Positions 13,003 to 21,392 of a DNA stretch of 35,021 nucleotides are shown in pieces (position 1 is the first letter of the stretch; each line of letters opens with the position of its first letter). The notes beneath the pieces are model-generated. The model had not been told where the DNA came from. It was given only the letters and a program-made list of their open reading frames with translations, and did no database searches. Made by a program: the position numbers and the translations under genes. Source of the stretch: a virus; the IMG/VR virus record IMGVR_UViG_3300033144_001471, positions 1 through 35,021 of that record; one strand, given 5' to 3'.

Positions 13003-13210
13003 GGAAGGCGAGTTAAGAGATCGGATCATACGTGAGCAGGTGCCAGTACCGGAAAGTCTGACCATAGCTTGCGTCATTGCGGAACGACAGGTTGTCACCT
13101 ACGGAGAGGTGGTTGACTTGTCATTGGAGGCCATGGCTGCCCTTGAGGACTGTAACAGTCGGATGGGGGCTATACGAGATTTGGGGGATGACCTAGAAGG
13201 AAATCCGTAA
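12866..13210 (+). CDS. outer-membrane spanin lipoprotein (Rz1-like)
   Basis: This 114-residue protein has a hydrophobic signal (LTLVLISVSLTMMFSGC) ending at a lipobox-like FSGC with Cys34. A short mature part follows with the TYGEVVDLSLEAMAALEDCN pattern usual in Rz1-type proteins. The first 137 bases overlap the i-spanin gene in a different frame, the classical Rz/Rz1 arrangement. The lipobox is not ideal (Phe at -3), yet the overall fit is good. Presence of an outer-membrane spanin implies a host with an outer membrane. Confidence 0.83.
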   Translation: MNAKQRYCETRSGWLCKLTLVLISVSLTMMFSGCSTQPSVQPVLVEEGELRDRIIREQVPVPESLTIACVIAERQVVTYGEVVDLSLEAMAALEDCNSRMGAIRDLGDDLEGNP

Positions 13211-13452
13211 TGGGTGGGGAAGACGAAAGAACAATACTGTTGCAATCAATACTGGACAGTCAGACAGAACTACGCCGGGAGTTCAAAGACCACATCAGAG
13301 AAAATGCCAGATCACATGGCAAACTTTACGACGAGATGGGTTTACTGCGCACTGACATGGGAGTGAACAAAGCCAAGTTGGCTGGCTTGGTGTCCTTTCT
13401 GGCTCTGTGCGTGTCTGTGCTAGGCACCTTTCTAACAAGGAAAATGTGGTGA
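13210..13452 (+). CDS. small coiled-coil membrane protein (XhlA-like layout)
   Basis: This 80-residue protein has an N-terminal amphipathic helical part (ILLQSILDSQTELRREFKDH) and a single C-terminal membrane span (about 57-76: KLAGLVSFLALCVSVLGTFL) with a short basic end. This layout resembles XhlA/hemolysin-type phage proteins that assist holins. Its ATG overlaps the o-spanin stop, and the next gene overlaps its end, so it belongs to the lysis operon. A role as second holin or antiholin is inferred. Confidence 0.7.
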   Translation: MGGEDERTILLQSILDSQTELRREFKDHIRENARSHGKLYDEMGLLRTDMGVNKAKLAGLVSFLALCVSVLGTFLTRKMW

Positions 13453-13811
13453 AAACGTATAAACCTTGGACGATTATCATCACCATTGGTTCGGTACTCG
13501 CCGCACTGACAGCCACCTTTATATTTTGGGCCGACTGGGGTTACGTCCACAACAAGAAGTACACAGAGGATCACATAGCTGTGCCCGTGGCTCAGACTGT
13601 AGTGCTTGCTATCGACAGGTTGGACAAGAAGGTAACGGCTTTTAATACTCAGTGGGAGTGTGACGAGACCGGGGAAGAGTTGTTAGAAAAGCGTACTGAG
13701 TTGGCTACGCTGGCTACGGTGGACTTGGCCTTGTCTGTGGCTTTGACTTTCGATATAGAGAACCTGCAAGCCACGTGGGACGAATTGGACTGTAAGCAGT
13801 TTTCGAAGTAG
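13449..13811 (+). CDS. membrane-anchored hypothetical protein (120 aa)
   Basis: This 120-residue protein has one N-terminal membrane span (about 7-28: WTIIITIGSVLAALTATFIF) and a mostly helical extramembrane domain containing two Cys (ECDETGEELL and ELDCKQ). The GTG start at 13449 is chosen because it overlaps the preceding stop (GTGA) and AGGAA lies upstream; an open frame further upstream lies inside the previous gene. It completes a run of five membrane or envelope proteins and probably assists lysis or acts at the membrane. No family was recognised. Confidence 0.65.
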   Translation: MKTYKPWTIIITIGSVLAALTATFIFWADWGYVHNKKYTEDHIAVPVAQTVVLAIDRLDKKVTAFNTQWECDETGEELLEKRTELATLATVDLALSVALTFDIENLQATWDELDCKQFSK

Positions 13812-13840
13812 TATATCCACGAATCAATTGAGAGAAGATC

Positions 13841-14155
13841 ATGCCTGTTAAACGCACACAAGTAATCAATCCTCAGACCGGGGCCGTTGTGAAGCAACGC
13901 TTCAACATCGACGACGTACCTGTGAGACTGTTCCAGTCCGGGTTAGCCGGGGTAGAGGAAATGGATTTGTTCATGAACAACGGCTCAGCGTGGGTTGCTG
14001 CTGAGAACGCTGCTGGTGCTGGTATCGGGCCGTTAGCAGTGGGTACACCCGATGTAGTCATCGACGTACCCGGAGAGTACGCGTCTGATAAGGATTCTTC
14101 TGCTGGCGCAGCAGGCTCCCACTACTACAAGATTGTGGGCAAGAATTCAGCATAG
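13841..14155 (+). CDS. small hypothetical protein, possibly virion-associated (104 aa)
   Basis: This 104-residue protein begins MPVKRTQVINPQTGAVVKQR and ends SHYYKIVGKNSA. It is Gly/Ala/Val-rich in the C-terminal half and looks beta-rich, with no membrane span. No family was recognised; the composition would fit a small decoration or tail-associated protein. The ribosome site is GAGAGAAG. Palindrome copy 5 overlaps the end of its stop codon region. Confidence 0.65.
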   Translation: MPVKRTQVINPQTGAVVKQRFNIDDVPVRLFQSGLAGVEEMDLFMNNGSAWVAAENAAGAGIGPLAVGTPDVVIDVPGEYASDKDSSAGAAGSHYYKIVGKNSA

Positions 14156-14172
14156 TGTAATTCGAATTACAC
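14155..14172. promoter_or_regulatory. palindrome copy 5: GTGTAATTCGAATTACAC
   Basis: A perfect 18-bp copy filling most of the 29-base gap between the gene ending at 14155 and the glycosyltransferase start, immediately before CCGGAGG. Bound protein could affect transcription into the following genes, or the palindrome may be an mRNA boundary. Confidence 0.7.
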
Positions 14173-14184
14173 ACCGGAGGGCAC

Positions 14185-15576
14185 ATGTTATTTTCCGTAT
14201 TTACCCCTACGCACAGGCCGAAGGGCTTGCTGCTTACGGCCAAGTCTTTAGTCGCTCAGCGCGCAGTAGATAAAGCCGATCCCACAGTAAGTAAGTTTAT
14301 GGATTACGAGTGGGTAATTGGTCTCAACAACGGGGCCAAGTTCAAGCACTTACCCAAGGAAATCAGAACCGAAGCCAAGCGAGAGGGAGGCTTCATCCGC
14401 ATAGTTGAGATACCCCCTGACGAAGAACGCAACGAGAACATTGGTTACATCAAGCACATGCTATGCGGGATGTGTGAGGGTGACTATCTGGTAGAACTGG
14501 ATCACGACGATGAACTTCACCAAGACGCACTGCAGACGTTGGCTTCACATATAGATGAAGGGAAAAAATACCCGGACTTTCTATACTCGGATTCGGTACA
14601 CATCCATGACAAGGATGGCACCACGCAAACCTATTCAGGTAAGTACGGCTGGGGTGCCACCTACGAGGTGGACTGGAAGGGCAAGAAGTATCAGAACAAC
14701 ACAGCCTTCAAGCCTACTGCCGCCAGTCTGTACAACATATTCCACTCACCTGACCACGTACGCGTATGGCGCAGGGAATTCTATCAGCAGATTGGTGGCC
14801 ACAACATTGACCTGTTTGTGGCTTATGACCACGATCTATTGCAGCGCACCTACATCGCGGGTGGGAGCATGGTGCACATCCCCCTGTGCCTGTACATTTA
14901 CCACCTGCACGAAGATGCCAGCAACTCTTATCTGGAACGCAATGCTGCTGTTCAGACGCAGCAGGCTAAGAACGGGCAACTGAAGAGGGATGCTCTGATA
15001 CGTCAGTGGTGCTGGCGCGAGAAGCTGTTGCGTGTGGAACTGGGAGGTAAGCAGTCGTTGAGGGACAGCGGGGTGTTGGGCGTAGGGCTAAAGAACGCAG
15101 ACGTGGAATACGACATCACCCAGTTGGGGCTGATCTTCCCTGACAACTCGGTGGGACACATACACGCACAGGACTTTCTGGAGCACATCCCCAGTTGCAA
15201 GTCGAGTAGCTGCCTGCATAACGATGGCAGGAAGGTGCTGTGCACTGTGGGTATGATGAACGAGATATGGCGCGTGCTGGCTCCCAACGGGTGGTTCACA
15301 TCCAGTACGCCTAGCAGTGATGGCAGGGGGGCGTTTCAAGACCCCAGCCACGTGTCCTTTTGGAACCCCAACTCTTTCTGGTACTATACGCGTAAGCAAC
15401 AGGCTGCTTACTTGAGTAACCAACCACCTGCGAAGTTCATTGAGCGTAGCGTTTCACAGGGCTTCCCTTCAGCGTGGCATAGAGAGCATAATATCCCGTA
15501 TGTAGACGCGACACTTGTGGCTCTCAAGGTAAAAGGTCAACCGGGGGTAAACGGATTCTGGCCTCAGTATCCATAG
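14185..15576 (+). CDS. glycosyltransferase (GT2-like) fused to a methyltransferase-like domain
   Basis: This 463-residue protein has two parts. Residues about 1-270 form a GT-A glycosyltransferase: MLFSVFTPTHRPKGLLLTAK at the N-terminus, a DxD-type motif ELDHDDEL (D106-D109) for metal and nucleotide-sugar, and a later HDLLQRTYIAGG segment. From about 285 to the end is a class I methyltransferase-like domain: VELGGKQSL for the SAM loop, DNSVGHIHAQDFLEHI and EIWRVLAPNGWFTSSTPSSD. It probably adds and methylates a sugar on a surface polymer or virion protein. GGAGG lies five bases before ATG. The first SAM loop is degenerate, so methylation is less sure than glycosyl transfer. Confidence 0.82.
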   Translation: MLFSVFTPTHRPKGLLLTAKSLVAQRAVDKADPTVSKFMDYEWVIGLNNGAKFKHLPKEIRTEAKREGGFIRIVEIPPDEERNENIGYIKHMLCGMCEGDYLVELDHDDELHQDALQTLASHIDEGKKYPDFLYSDSVHIHDKDGTTQTYSGKYGWGATYEVDWKGKKYQNNTAFKPTAASLYNIFHSPDHVRVWRREFYQQIGGHNIDLFVAYDHDLLQRTYIAGGSMVHIPLCLYIYHLHEDASNSYLERNAAVQTQQAKNGQLKRDALIRQWCWREKLLRVELGGKQSLRDSGVLGVGLKNADVEYDITQLGLIFPDNSVGHIHAQDFLEHIPSCKSSSCLHNDGRKVLCTVGMMNEIWRVLAPNGWFTSSTPSSDGRGAFQDPSHVSFWNPNSFWYYTRKQQAAYLSNQPPAKFIERSVSQGFPSAWHREHNIPYVDATLVALKVKGQPGVNGFWPQYP

Positions 15577-15611
15577 TTTGATACTCTGGCCCGAATATGG
15601 AGTAGCGGCCA

Positions 15612-18600
15612 GTGGCAACATCCTTTCATGAAATCGTAAACGTACCGCCTATTGTTGCGCCCGTTCACGGGCAGGTATTTCATTTCACACCAGACAAAGA
15701 CTCTGAGGCGCAGGCCCAGTTAAAAGTCGATTCCTCCCAGTACATGTTCATCAAGCGATGGGATGCTGCGCTTGAAGATTTCATCCATCTTGGCGTTGAT
15801 TTCCTAAAGCTGAATGTCCCCACCTACGTGGCCTACGACGGCAACCGGGTGGAGTACATCATGGGTGCCAGTGCGTTAACCATTGGCGGTGTGTACTGGA
15901 CACGATCCTCTGTTGGTTTGAACATCAGTTCTACAGGTGACAACCGTGTGTGGTTCCAAGGCCACACTGGCAACCTGACGGTAGACTGGCTGAACGCTCC
16001 CAAACTCAACGCTATCTTCGAATTTCATAACGCCTCCCCTACTTACACGGTGACACTGCTAGGCTTCGCATCCAACACGGCGGGTCTGCACATCCACTGG
16101 AAGACTGAGCAGTCGGAAACTTTGGGCGTGGCAGATGAGATCGTTCTTGATCCGGGTGATACGGTTAAGATGGTCATGCGATCCACCGATACGCTGGATA
16201 TTCTGGAAGCCAACTACAAGCTGGTAACTGTGGCTGCACCAGCAGGGCCGCAGGGTGATCAGGGTGCCAAGGGCTTGCGTTGGCTGGAGCCACCGTGGAG
16301 TGGGGGTAGTACATACAACATCGACGATGCAGTTGCTTATCTTGGCTCATCCTACATCTGCCATACGTTCCACGTGTCAAGCGGATTGGATGCTCCGGGG
16401 ATCGGAGCCAACTGGGAAGACTTTTGGGACTTGCTGGCTGCAGAGGGAGATCAAGGGCCGCAGGGTACCAAGGGGACTAAGGGAGACACTGGAGCGCAGG
16501 GTTCAACAGGCTCTCAGGGTGCGCAGGGAGCCACAGGTACGCAAGGGGCGCAGGGTGACCAAGGTAACCAAGGCACAACGGGCGCACAGGGCACCACAGG
16601 CTCTCAGGGAGCCACTGGTACGCAGGGTACGCAAGGCTTCCAAGGCACACAGGGTGTTACGGGCGCACAGGGCACCACAGGCTCTCAGGGAGACCAAGGC
16701 GACCAAGGTGATCAGGGTACAGCAGGCGGGGCTATGTCATGGCTCGGTGCGTGGAGTGGGGCTACTCCGTATGTGATCGACGATGCAGTGTCCATAGCTG
16801 GGCAGTCGTACATCTGTATTCTTGGTCACACCAACCAGACACCTCCCAACGCCACCTATTGGAACTTGATGGCTGACAAGGGTGATCAGGGCTTCCAAGG
16901 CACGCAGGGTGTAACAGGCGCACAGGGCGATCAGGGTGATACCGGAGTCAAAGGTGATCAGGGCTTCCAAGGCACGCAGGGTGTAACAGGCGCACAGGGT
17001 ACGCAGGGCTTCCAAGGTGACACGGGAGTCAAAGGCGATCAGGGCTTCCAAGGCACGCAGGGTGTAACAGGCGCACAGGGTACGCAGGGCTTCCAAGGTG
17101 ACACGGGAGTCAAAGGCGATCAGGGTTTCCAAGGCACGCAAGGTTTCCAAGGCACTACTGGTGCCAAGGGAGATCAGGGCGATGATGGAGCACAAGGTTT
17201 CCAAGGCACGCAGGGTGTAACAGGTGCTCAGGGTGTGGCTGGTGGAGCCATGTCGTGGACAGGTGCGTGGCTCACAGCAACGGCGTACTCAATTGATGAT
17301 GCGGTTGAGAACGACGGGTCTTCCTATATATGCACCACGGCACACACATCAGGTGACTTAGACGATGAACCGGGTGTGGGTGCGGTGTGGACTACCTACT
17401 GGGATTTGTTTGCCCAAGCAGGTGTTCAGGGCTTCCAAGGTGACGACGGGGCACAGGGAACGCAGGGCTTCCAAGGCACTCAGGGCTTCCAAGGCACTCA
17501 GGGCTTCCAAGGCACGCAGGGAGATCAAGGAGATCAAGGAGCCGATGGCGTTCAGGGATTGAATTGGCTGGGTGCGTGGAGTGGGGCTACCCCGTACGTG
17601 GTCAATGACGCAGTTACTGAGGCTGGGTCTTCTTATGTCTGCAATACTGGGCACACTAATCAGGTTCCCCCCAACGCGTCGTTTTGGGACGAATTGGCAC
17701 TGAAAGGCGATCAGGGCTTCCAAGGCACACAGGGCTTCCAAGGCACACAGGGCTTCCAAGGCGATGCAGGTGCACAGGGCGATCAGGGCGATCAGGGTGC
17801 AGCAGGCAGTGGGGCTGATTGGGTTCGCAAGACGGCATATTATCTATCCGTCCACGCTGATTCACTAATAGGCGATACCACGGGCGGGATTTTTACAATT
17901 GATCTCCCCGCGACACCAAGCGCAGGTAACCGCGTGCACGTTGCGGATACCGACACGTCGTGGGGTACCAACGCTCTGACAATAGGACGCAATGGTTCGA
18001 CCATCAACGGAGCGGCAGCCGACTACGATTGTGATATTGATAACGGTAATGTGATCTTCACTTACGTCGGTGGAACGTGGGAGCACATCATTAGTGCTCC
18101 GGGCTTCCAAGGGCCGACTGGTACGCAGGGCGATCAGGGTGATCAGGGCTTCCAAGGCTTCCAAGGCTTCCAAGGCTTCCAAGGCTTCCAAGGTGATCAG
18201 GGTGATCAGGGCGACACAGGCGTAGAAGGATTGGACTGGTTGGGTGCTTGGGGGGCTGGCCCAACGTACGTGATAGACGACGCGGTTACCGATTTGGGAA
18301 CTTCGTACATCTGTATACTGGGACATATCAACCAGCAACCCCCTAATGTCACTTACTGGGATGTGCTGGCAGCTAAGGGTGATCAGGGCGATCAGGGCGA
18401 TCAGGGCTTCCAAGGCTTCCAAGGCTTCCAAGGTTTCCAAGGGTTCCAAGGCGATCAGGGAGACCAAGGCGATCAGGGCTTCCAAGGCTTCCAAGGCTTC
18501 CAAGGCAACGCGGGGGTAGATAAACTCACTGCGGTACCTGCAGATGAAGTTGTTTCTGGTATCACGATTGATTTAGTAGCGGATGTGGCAATGGTATTTG

Positions 18601-18920
18601 GTGACATCTGTTACATAGACAGCGCAGGGGAGGCAGCCAAAGCGGATGCTTCCGCTGCTGGAACTTCCCGTGCTTTGTTCATGGCCACGGGGGTTATAAG
18701 TGCTGATGCCACAGGTACATTCCTTGCGTGGGGTATAGCGCGGGATGACGTTAGGTGGGCGTGGACTGTAGGTGGGGCCATTTACTTATCTGAGACAGCG
18801 GGGGCTATGACACAAACTGCACCGACTACAACAGATTCAGTGACGCAGGTAATAGGCGTGGCTACACATGCTGACCGCATGTTCTTCACACCGTCACCTG
18901 ACCTGATTGTTCACGTGTGA
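15612..18920 (+). CDS. collagen-like tail fibre with five carbohydrate-binding-like modules (1102 aa)
   Basis: The N-terminal 200 or so residues are a non-repetitive, beta-rich domain that probably attaches to the virion. Long Gly-X-Gln tracts follow (GDQ, GFQ, GTQ, GAQ), predicted to form collagen triple helices. Between them lie five modules of about 50 residues with the pattern WLGAWSGATPYVVNDAV, SSYIC, GHTNQ, P, YWD, resembling CBM5/12-type sugar-binding modules. A separate beta domain lies around 735-830 and another at the C-terminus (about 970-1102). The GTG start has GGAG nine bases upstream. A trimeric fibre contacting host surface glycans is the natural reading. The Gly-Phe-Gln triplet is unusual for collagen-like sequence. 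Confidence 0.85.
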   Translation: MATSFHEIVNVPPIVAPVHGQVFHFTPDKDSEAQAQLKVDSSQYMFIKRWDAALEDFIHLGVDFLKLNVPTYVAYDGNRVEYIMGASALTIGGVYWTRSSVGLNISSTGDNRVWFQGHTGNLTVDWLNAPKLNAIFEFHNASPTYTVTLLGFASNTAGLHIHWKTEQSETLGVADEIVLDPGDTVKMVMRSTDTLDILEANYKLVTVAAPAGPQGDQGAKGLRWLEPPWSGGSTYNIDDAVAYLGSSYICHTFHVSSGLDAPGIGANWEDFWDLLAAEGDQGPQGTKGTKGDTGAQGSTGSQGAQGATGTQGAQGDQGNQGTTGAQGTTGSQGATGTQGTQGFQGTQGVTGAQGTTGSQGDQGDQGDQGTAGGAMSWLGAWSGATPYVIDDAVSIAGQSYICILGHTNQTPPNATYWNLMADKGDQGFQGTQGVTGAQGDQGDTGVKGDQGFQGTQGVTGAQGTQGFQGDTGVKGDQGFQGTQGVTGAQGTQGFQGDTGVKGDQGFQGTQGFQGTTGAKGDQGDDGAQGFQGTQGVTGAQGVAGGAMSWTGAWLTATAYSIDDAVENDGSSYICTTAHTSGDLDDEPGVGAVWTTYWDLFAQAGVQGFQGDDGAQGTQGFQGTQGFQGTQGFQGTQGDQGDQGADGVQGLNWLGAWSGATPYVVNDAVTEAGSSYVCNTGHTNQVPPNASFWDELALKGDQGFQGTQGFQGTQGFQGDAGAQGDQGDQGAAGSGADWVRKTAYYLSVHADSLIGDTTGGIFTIDLPATPSAGNRVHVADTDTSWGTNALTIGRNGSTINGAAADYDCDIDNGNVIFTYVGGTWEHIISAPGFQGPTGTQGDQGDQGFQGFQGFQGFQGFQGDQGDQGDTGVEGLDWLGAWGAGPTYVIDDAVTDLGTSYICILGHINQQPPNVTYWDVLAAKGDQGDQGDQGFQGFQGFQGFQGFQGDQGDQGDQGFQGFQGFQGNAGVDKLTAVPADEVVSGITIDLVADVAMVFGDICYIDSAGEAAKADASAAGTSRALFMATGVISADATGTFLAWGIARDDVRWAWTVGGAIYLSETAGAMTQTAPTTTDSVTQVIGVATHADRMFFTPSPDLIVHV
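17007..17150 (+). repeat. 81-bp tandem repeat within the collagen-like tract
   Basis: A 27-codon unit starting GFQGDTGVKGDQG begins at 17007 and again at 17088, nearly identical at DNA level, and partial units flank it. It points to expansion by unequal recombination or slippage. Confidence 0.75.
18147..18191 (+). repeat. nine-base tandem repeat (GGCTTCCAA), five copies
   Basis: Five successive identical GGC TTC CAA codon triplets encode Gly-Phe-Gln. The lack of synonymous change indicates recent expansion or conversion. Confidence 0.75.
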
Positions 18921-18936
18921 GCATGGGAGTTAAATA

Positions 18937-20409
18937 ATGGGCGCACTGTCCGACACACTTTTCCAGTTAAGCGTAGGCCCACAGGGCTTCCAAGGCTTCC
19001 AAGGCTTCCAAGGTGACACGGGAGTCAAGGGAGATCAGGGCTTCCAAGGCACGCAGGGCTTCCAAGGCACGCAGGGCTTCCAAGGCACGCAGGGCTTCCA
19101 AGGCACGCAGGGGTTCCAAGGCGATAAGGGAATGGTGTGGGATACCGCGTGGGTTACATCCAATGCCTATGTCGCGGATGAAGTCGTTGAGAACGACGGG
19201 TCGTCATACATCTGCATCCTTAACCACACGTCAGAGGCAAGCAACGAAGCGGGCGTGGGCGGTCAGTGGACAACCTACTGGGATTTAGTCGCGTCCAAAG
19301 GCGATCAGGGATTCCAAGGCGATCAGGGCGACCAAGGCGATCAGGGCTTCCAAGGCACGCAGGGCTTCCAAGGCTTCCAAGGTTTCCAAGGCGATCAGGG
19401 CGATCAGGGCGACATTGGTGTAGAAGGATTGGATTGGTTGGGTGCTTGGGGGTCTGGCCCGACATACGCAATTGATGATGCGGTTACTGATTTGGGAACT
19501 TCGTACATTTGCATACTAGGGCACAACAATCAGCAGCCGCCCAATGCCACGTACTGGAACGTGTTGGCAGCAAAGGGAGACCAAGGCGATCAGGGCGATC
19601 AGGGCTTCCAAGGCACTCAGGGCTTCCAAGGCTTCCAAGGGTTCCAAGGCACGCCCGGAGCGGCTGACTTCACGTTCAGTATCATTACTGATGACCAGAC
19701 GGATGTTGTGGCAGATGGCAACACGCTTAACTTTGATGGTGCGACGGGTCTTGATGTCACGACACCAGATACAACAGGCCCGACTTACGCGTTCCAGTGG
19801 GCGTTGGACTTTGCAGAACTAACTACACGTACTTCCGAGTTAGTTGGTACGGATTGGATTATTGCGCTGGACGGTACGCTTGAGTGCAAGATCACACTGA
19901 CGAATCTGGCCACTGAGTTGGGAAATATTGGTGGTTGGTATTCGGGTACCTCCATTTACAACAACTCGTTGCAGGTTGGGTACAACTCAGCGAACTATAT
20001 TGATTTTGACCTGACGGACTTCGCCTTCTTCTTCGATAGCATTGAAGACTTCCGGTTTTCTGATGGTGGAGCCGCGTTGTTTAACGGGGATGTCACGGCT
20101 TTCTCCACCGTGATAGCTTCTGACCGAAACCTGAAAGAGAACATCAAGGTTATCCCTGATGCGCTGGACAAGGTGCAGCAGCTTGAAGGGGTTACTTTCA
20201 ACTGGAAACGTGATGGAGTAGAAGCCGCCGGATTGATTGCGCAGGATGTGCAGAAAGTGTTGCCGCAGGCAGTCCGCTTGGTCGATGATGCTTTGAACGG
20301 AGCGGAAGATTATTTGGCTTTGAATTACGATTCGGTAACGGGGCTTCTGGTCGAAGTTGTGAAAGTTCTACTCGCAAGGGTGGAGGCACTAGAAAACAGT
20401 GCCGAATGA
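18937..20409 (+). CDS. collagen-like tail fibre with C-terminal S74 intramolecular chaperone
   Basis: The 490-residue protein starts almost directly with Gly-Phe-Gln tracts. It holds two sugar-binding-like modules (the second very similar to the fifth module of the preceding fibre), then a beta-rich domain (about 250-390). It ends with a peptidase S74 chaperone domain: ASDRNLKENIKVI with the cleavage Ser at about 395, then LIAQDVQKVLPQAV and ALNYDSVTGLLVEVVK. S74 domains drive trimer folding and then cut themselves off. The ATG at 18937 has GGAG eight bases upstream. The end overlaps the next gene by 11 bases. This looks like the receptor-binding fibre or its distal part. Confidence 0.9.
   Translation: MGALSDTLFQLSVGPQGFQGFQGFQGDTGVKGDQGFQGTQGFQGTQGFQGTQGFQGTQGFQGDKGMVWDTAWVTSNAYVADEVVENDGSSYICILNHTSEASNEAGVGGQWTTYWDLVASKGDQGFQGDQGDQGDQGFQGTQGFQGFQGFQGDQGDQGDIGVEGLDWLGAWGSGPTYAIDDAVTDLGTSYICILGHNNQQPPNATYWNVLAAKGDQGDQGDQGFQGTQGFQGFQGFQGTPGAADFTFSIITDDQTDVVADGNTLNFDGATGLDVTTPDTTGPTYAFQWALDFAELTTRTSELVGTDWIIALDGTLECKITLTNLATELGNIGGWYSGTSIYNNSLQVGYNSANYIDFDLTDFAFFFDSIEDFRFSDGGAALFNGDVTAFSTVIASDRNLKENIKVIPDALDKVQQLEGVTFNWKRDGVEAAGLIAQDVQKVLPQAVRLVDDALNGAEDYLALNYDSVTGLLVEVVKVLLARVEALENSAE
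19039..19110 (+). repeat. 18-bp tandem repeat (GGCTTCCAAGGCACGCAG), four copies
   Basis: Four exact consecutive units encode Gly-Phe-Gln-Gly-Thr-Gln, inside the S74 fibre gene. They are identical at every codon, so copy number may vary between isolates. Confidence 0.85.
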
Positions 20410-21058
20410 TGACACAAAACTTCGTGACAACGGGTTGATAATAGACCCCGGTATTGCTGATACGATTGATGGGGCTGTTTCTGACGTTGCGCTGTCCGCT
20501 GATTACCATGCGTTTGGCGGGGCTGCTGCATCTGCTGAAATTGAAATGGCCAATGATATTGATTATTTCCTCAAGGCTGAGAATCCCTTTTGGGGGTCTG
20601 ACGATTGGAACGCTTTGGCAGCAACGGAGCAAACTAACTCAGACCCCGGAACGATTATTGATACTGCGGCTTCTGGTGATACCCGTGCCAGATGGAGGAT
20701 AAATACAGATGGTCGATGGGGTGAAAGGGCCGACGTAGTAGATAGTAATACCTACACCTATTACAACTGGATGGCGGGTACTTCACCGGGTGGCGGCATA
20801 GACGCGGAGTTTGAAATAAAATGGGTGAAGGTATCTGGTGATACAGTTAACTTTGGTTCTGCTTGGCCGCTGGAAAATACTTACTATGACATCGACGGGA
20901 ACACGGCTAACATTTGGATTGTTCTCTTCGCTAATCAAGACGTTTCAACACCTAAAGAAGCTGTGTTTGATATAACGCTTAGATGTAAACGTAGCGGAGG
21001 ATGGAATAGTGGTGATCCCGATACACAACGATTTTTCTTACGCGTACTCCAATCTTAA
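20399..21058 (+). CDS. fibre-region hypothetical protein (219 aa)
   Basis: This 219-residue protein is beta-rich and acidic, with many Trp/Tyr residues (NPFWGSDDWNALAATEQ, NTYTYYNWMAGTSPGGG). It has no repeats, signal peptide or membrane span. It begins with GTG at 20399, overlapping the S74 fibre end by 11 bases. GGAGG lies 12 bases upstream, longer than ideal, but no better start exists. The context suggests a fibre tip, a receptor-binding accessory or a structural knob. No family was recognised. Confidence 0.7.
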   Translation: MPNDDTKLRDNGLIIDPGIADTIDGAVSDVALSADYHAFGGAAASAEIEMANDIDYFLKAENPFWGSDDWNALAATEQTNSDPGTIIDTAASGDTRARWRINTDGRWGERADVVDSNTYTYYNWMAGTSPGGGIDAEFEIKWVKVSGDTVNFGSAWPLENTYYDIDGNTANIWIVLFANQDVSTPKEAVFDITLRCKRSGGWNSGDPDTQRFFLRVLQS

Positions 21059-21072
21059 CGGGAGATATTTTA

Positions 21073-21384
21073 ATGGGCATTAACTTGACTACACCAATTT
21101 CAATACCGGATGTGACGCATCAAGGTGTCACCGGAATTGATCTGCAATTCCCGCATTTTCATGATGCTGGCGAAATGAAGCTGAACAAGCCTGACATCAA
21201 GGTGACGTTCAGAGTCACCACGTGGGCAGGTGACGGCACCGTGATTGGGGAAACCCGACACATTGCCGCATTTCCTGATTGGCCAGCCGCCTTCACCACA
21301 GATGTTCGCGCTGTGTACTCACGCATTGAGCAGTACGCTATTGCGCAGGGCTTCATGGACGCAGGCGTGGCAGAGCAGGTTTAG
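21073..21384 (+). CDS. fibre-region hypothetical protein (103 aa)
   Basis: This 103-residue protein has a hydrophobic-polar alternating, beta-like sequence (MGINLTTPISIPDVTHQGVT, DIKVTFRVTTWAGDGTVIGE) and a helical end. No known domain was seen. GGGAGA precedes the ATG by seven bases. It lies between fibre-type genes, separated from both by a few bases, and is probably a virion or fibre-assembly protein. Confidence 0.7.
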   Translation: MGINLTTPISIPDVTHQGVTGIDLQFPHFHDAGEMKLNKPDIKVTFRVTTWAGDGTVIGETRHIAAFPDWPAAFTTDVRAVYSRIEQYAIAQGFMDAGVAEQV

Positions 21385-21392
21385 GATAAATA

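Noticed and set aside
16503-18503. Long antisense frames with Leu-Glu-Ala repeats over the fibre genes
   Set aside because: They are the reverse complement of Gly-X-Gln codon repeats. The openness comes from repeat composition, not from coding.
16926-19130. Regular repeats as a CRISPR array
   Set aside because: The repeats are in-frame collagen codons without unique spacers of constant length, and no cas genes are present.
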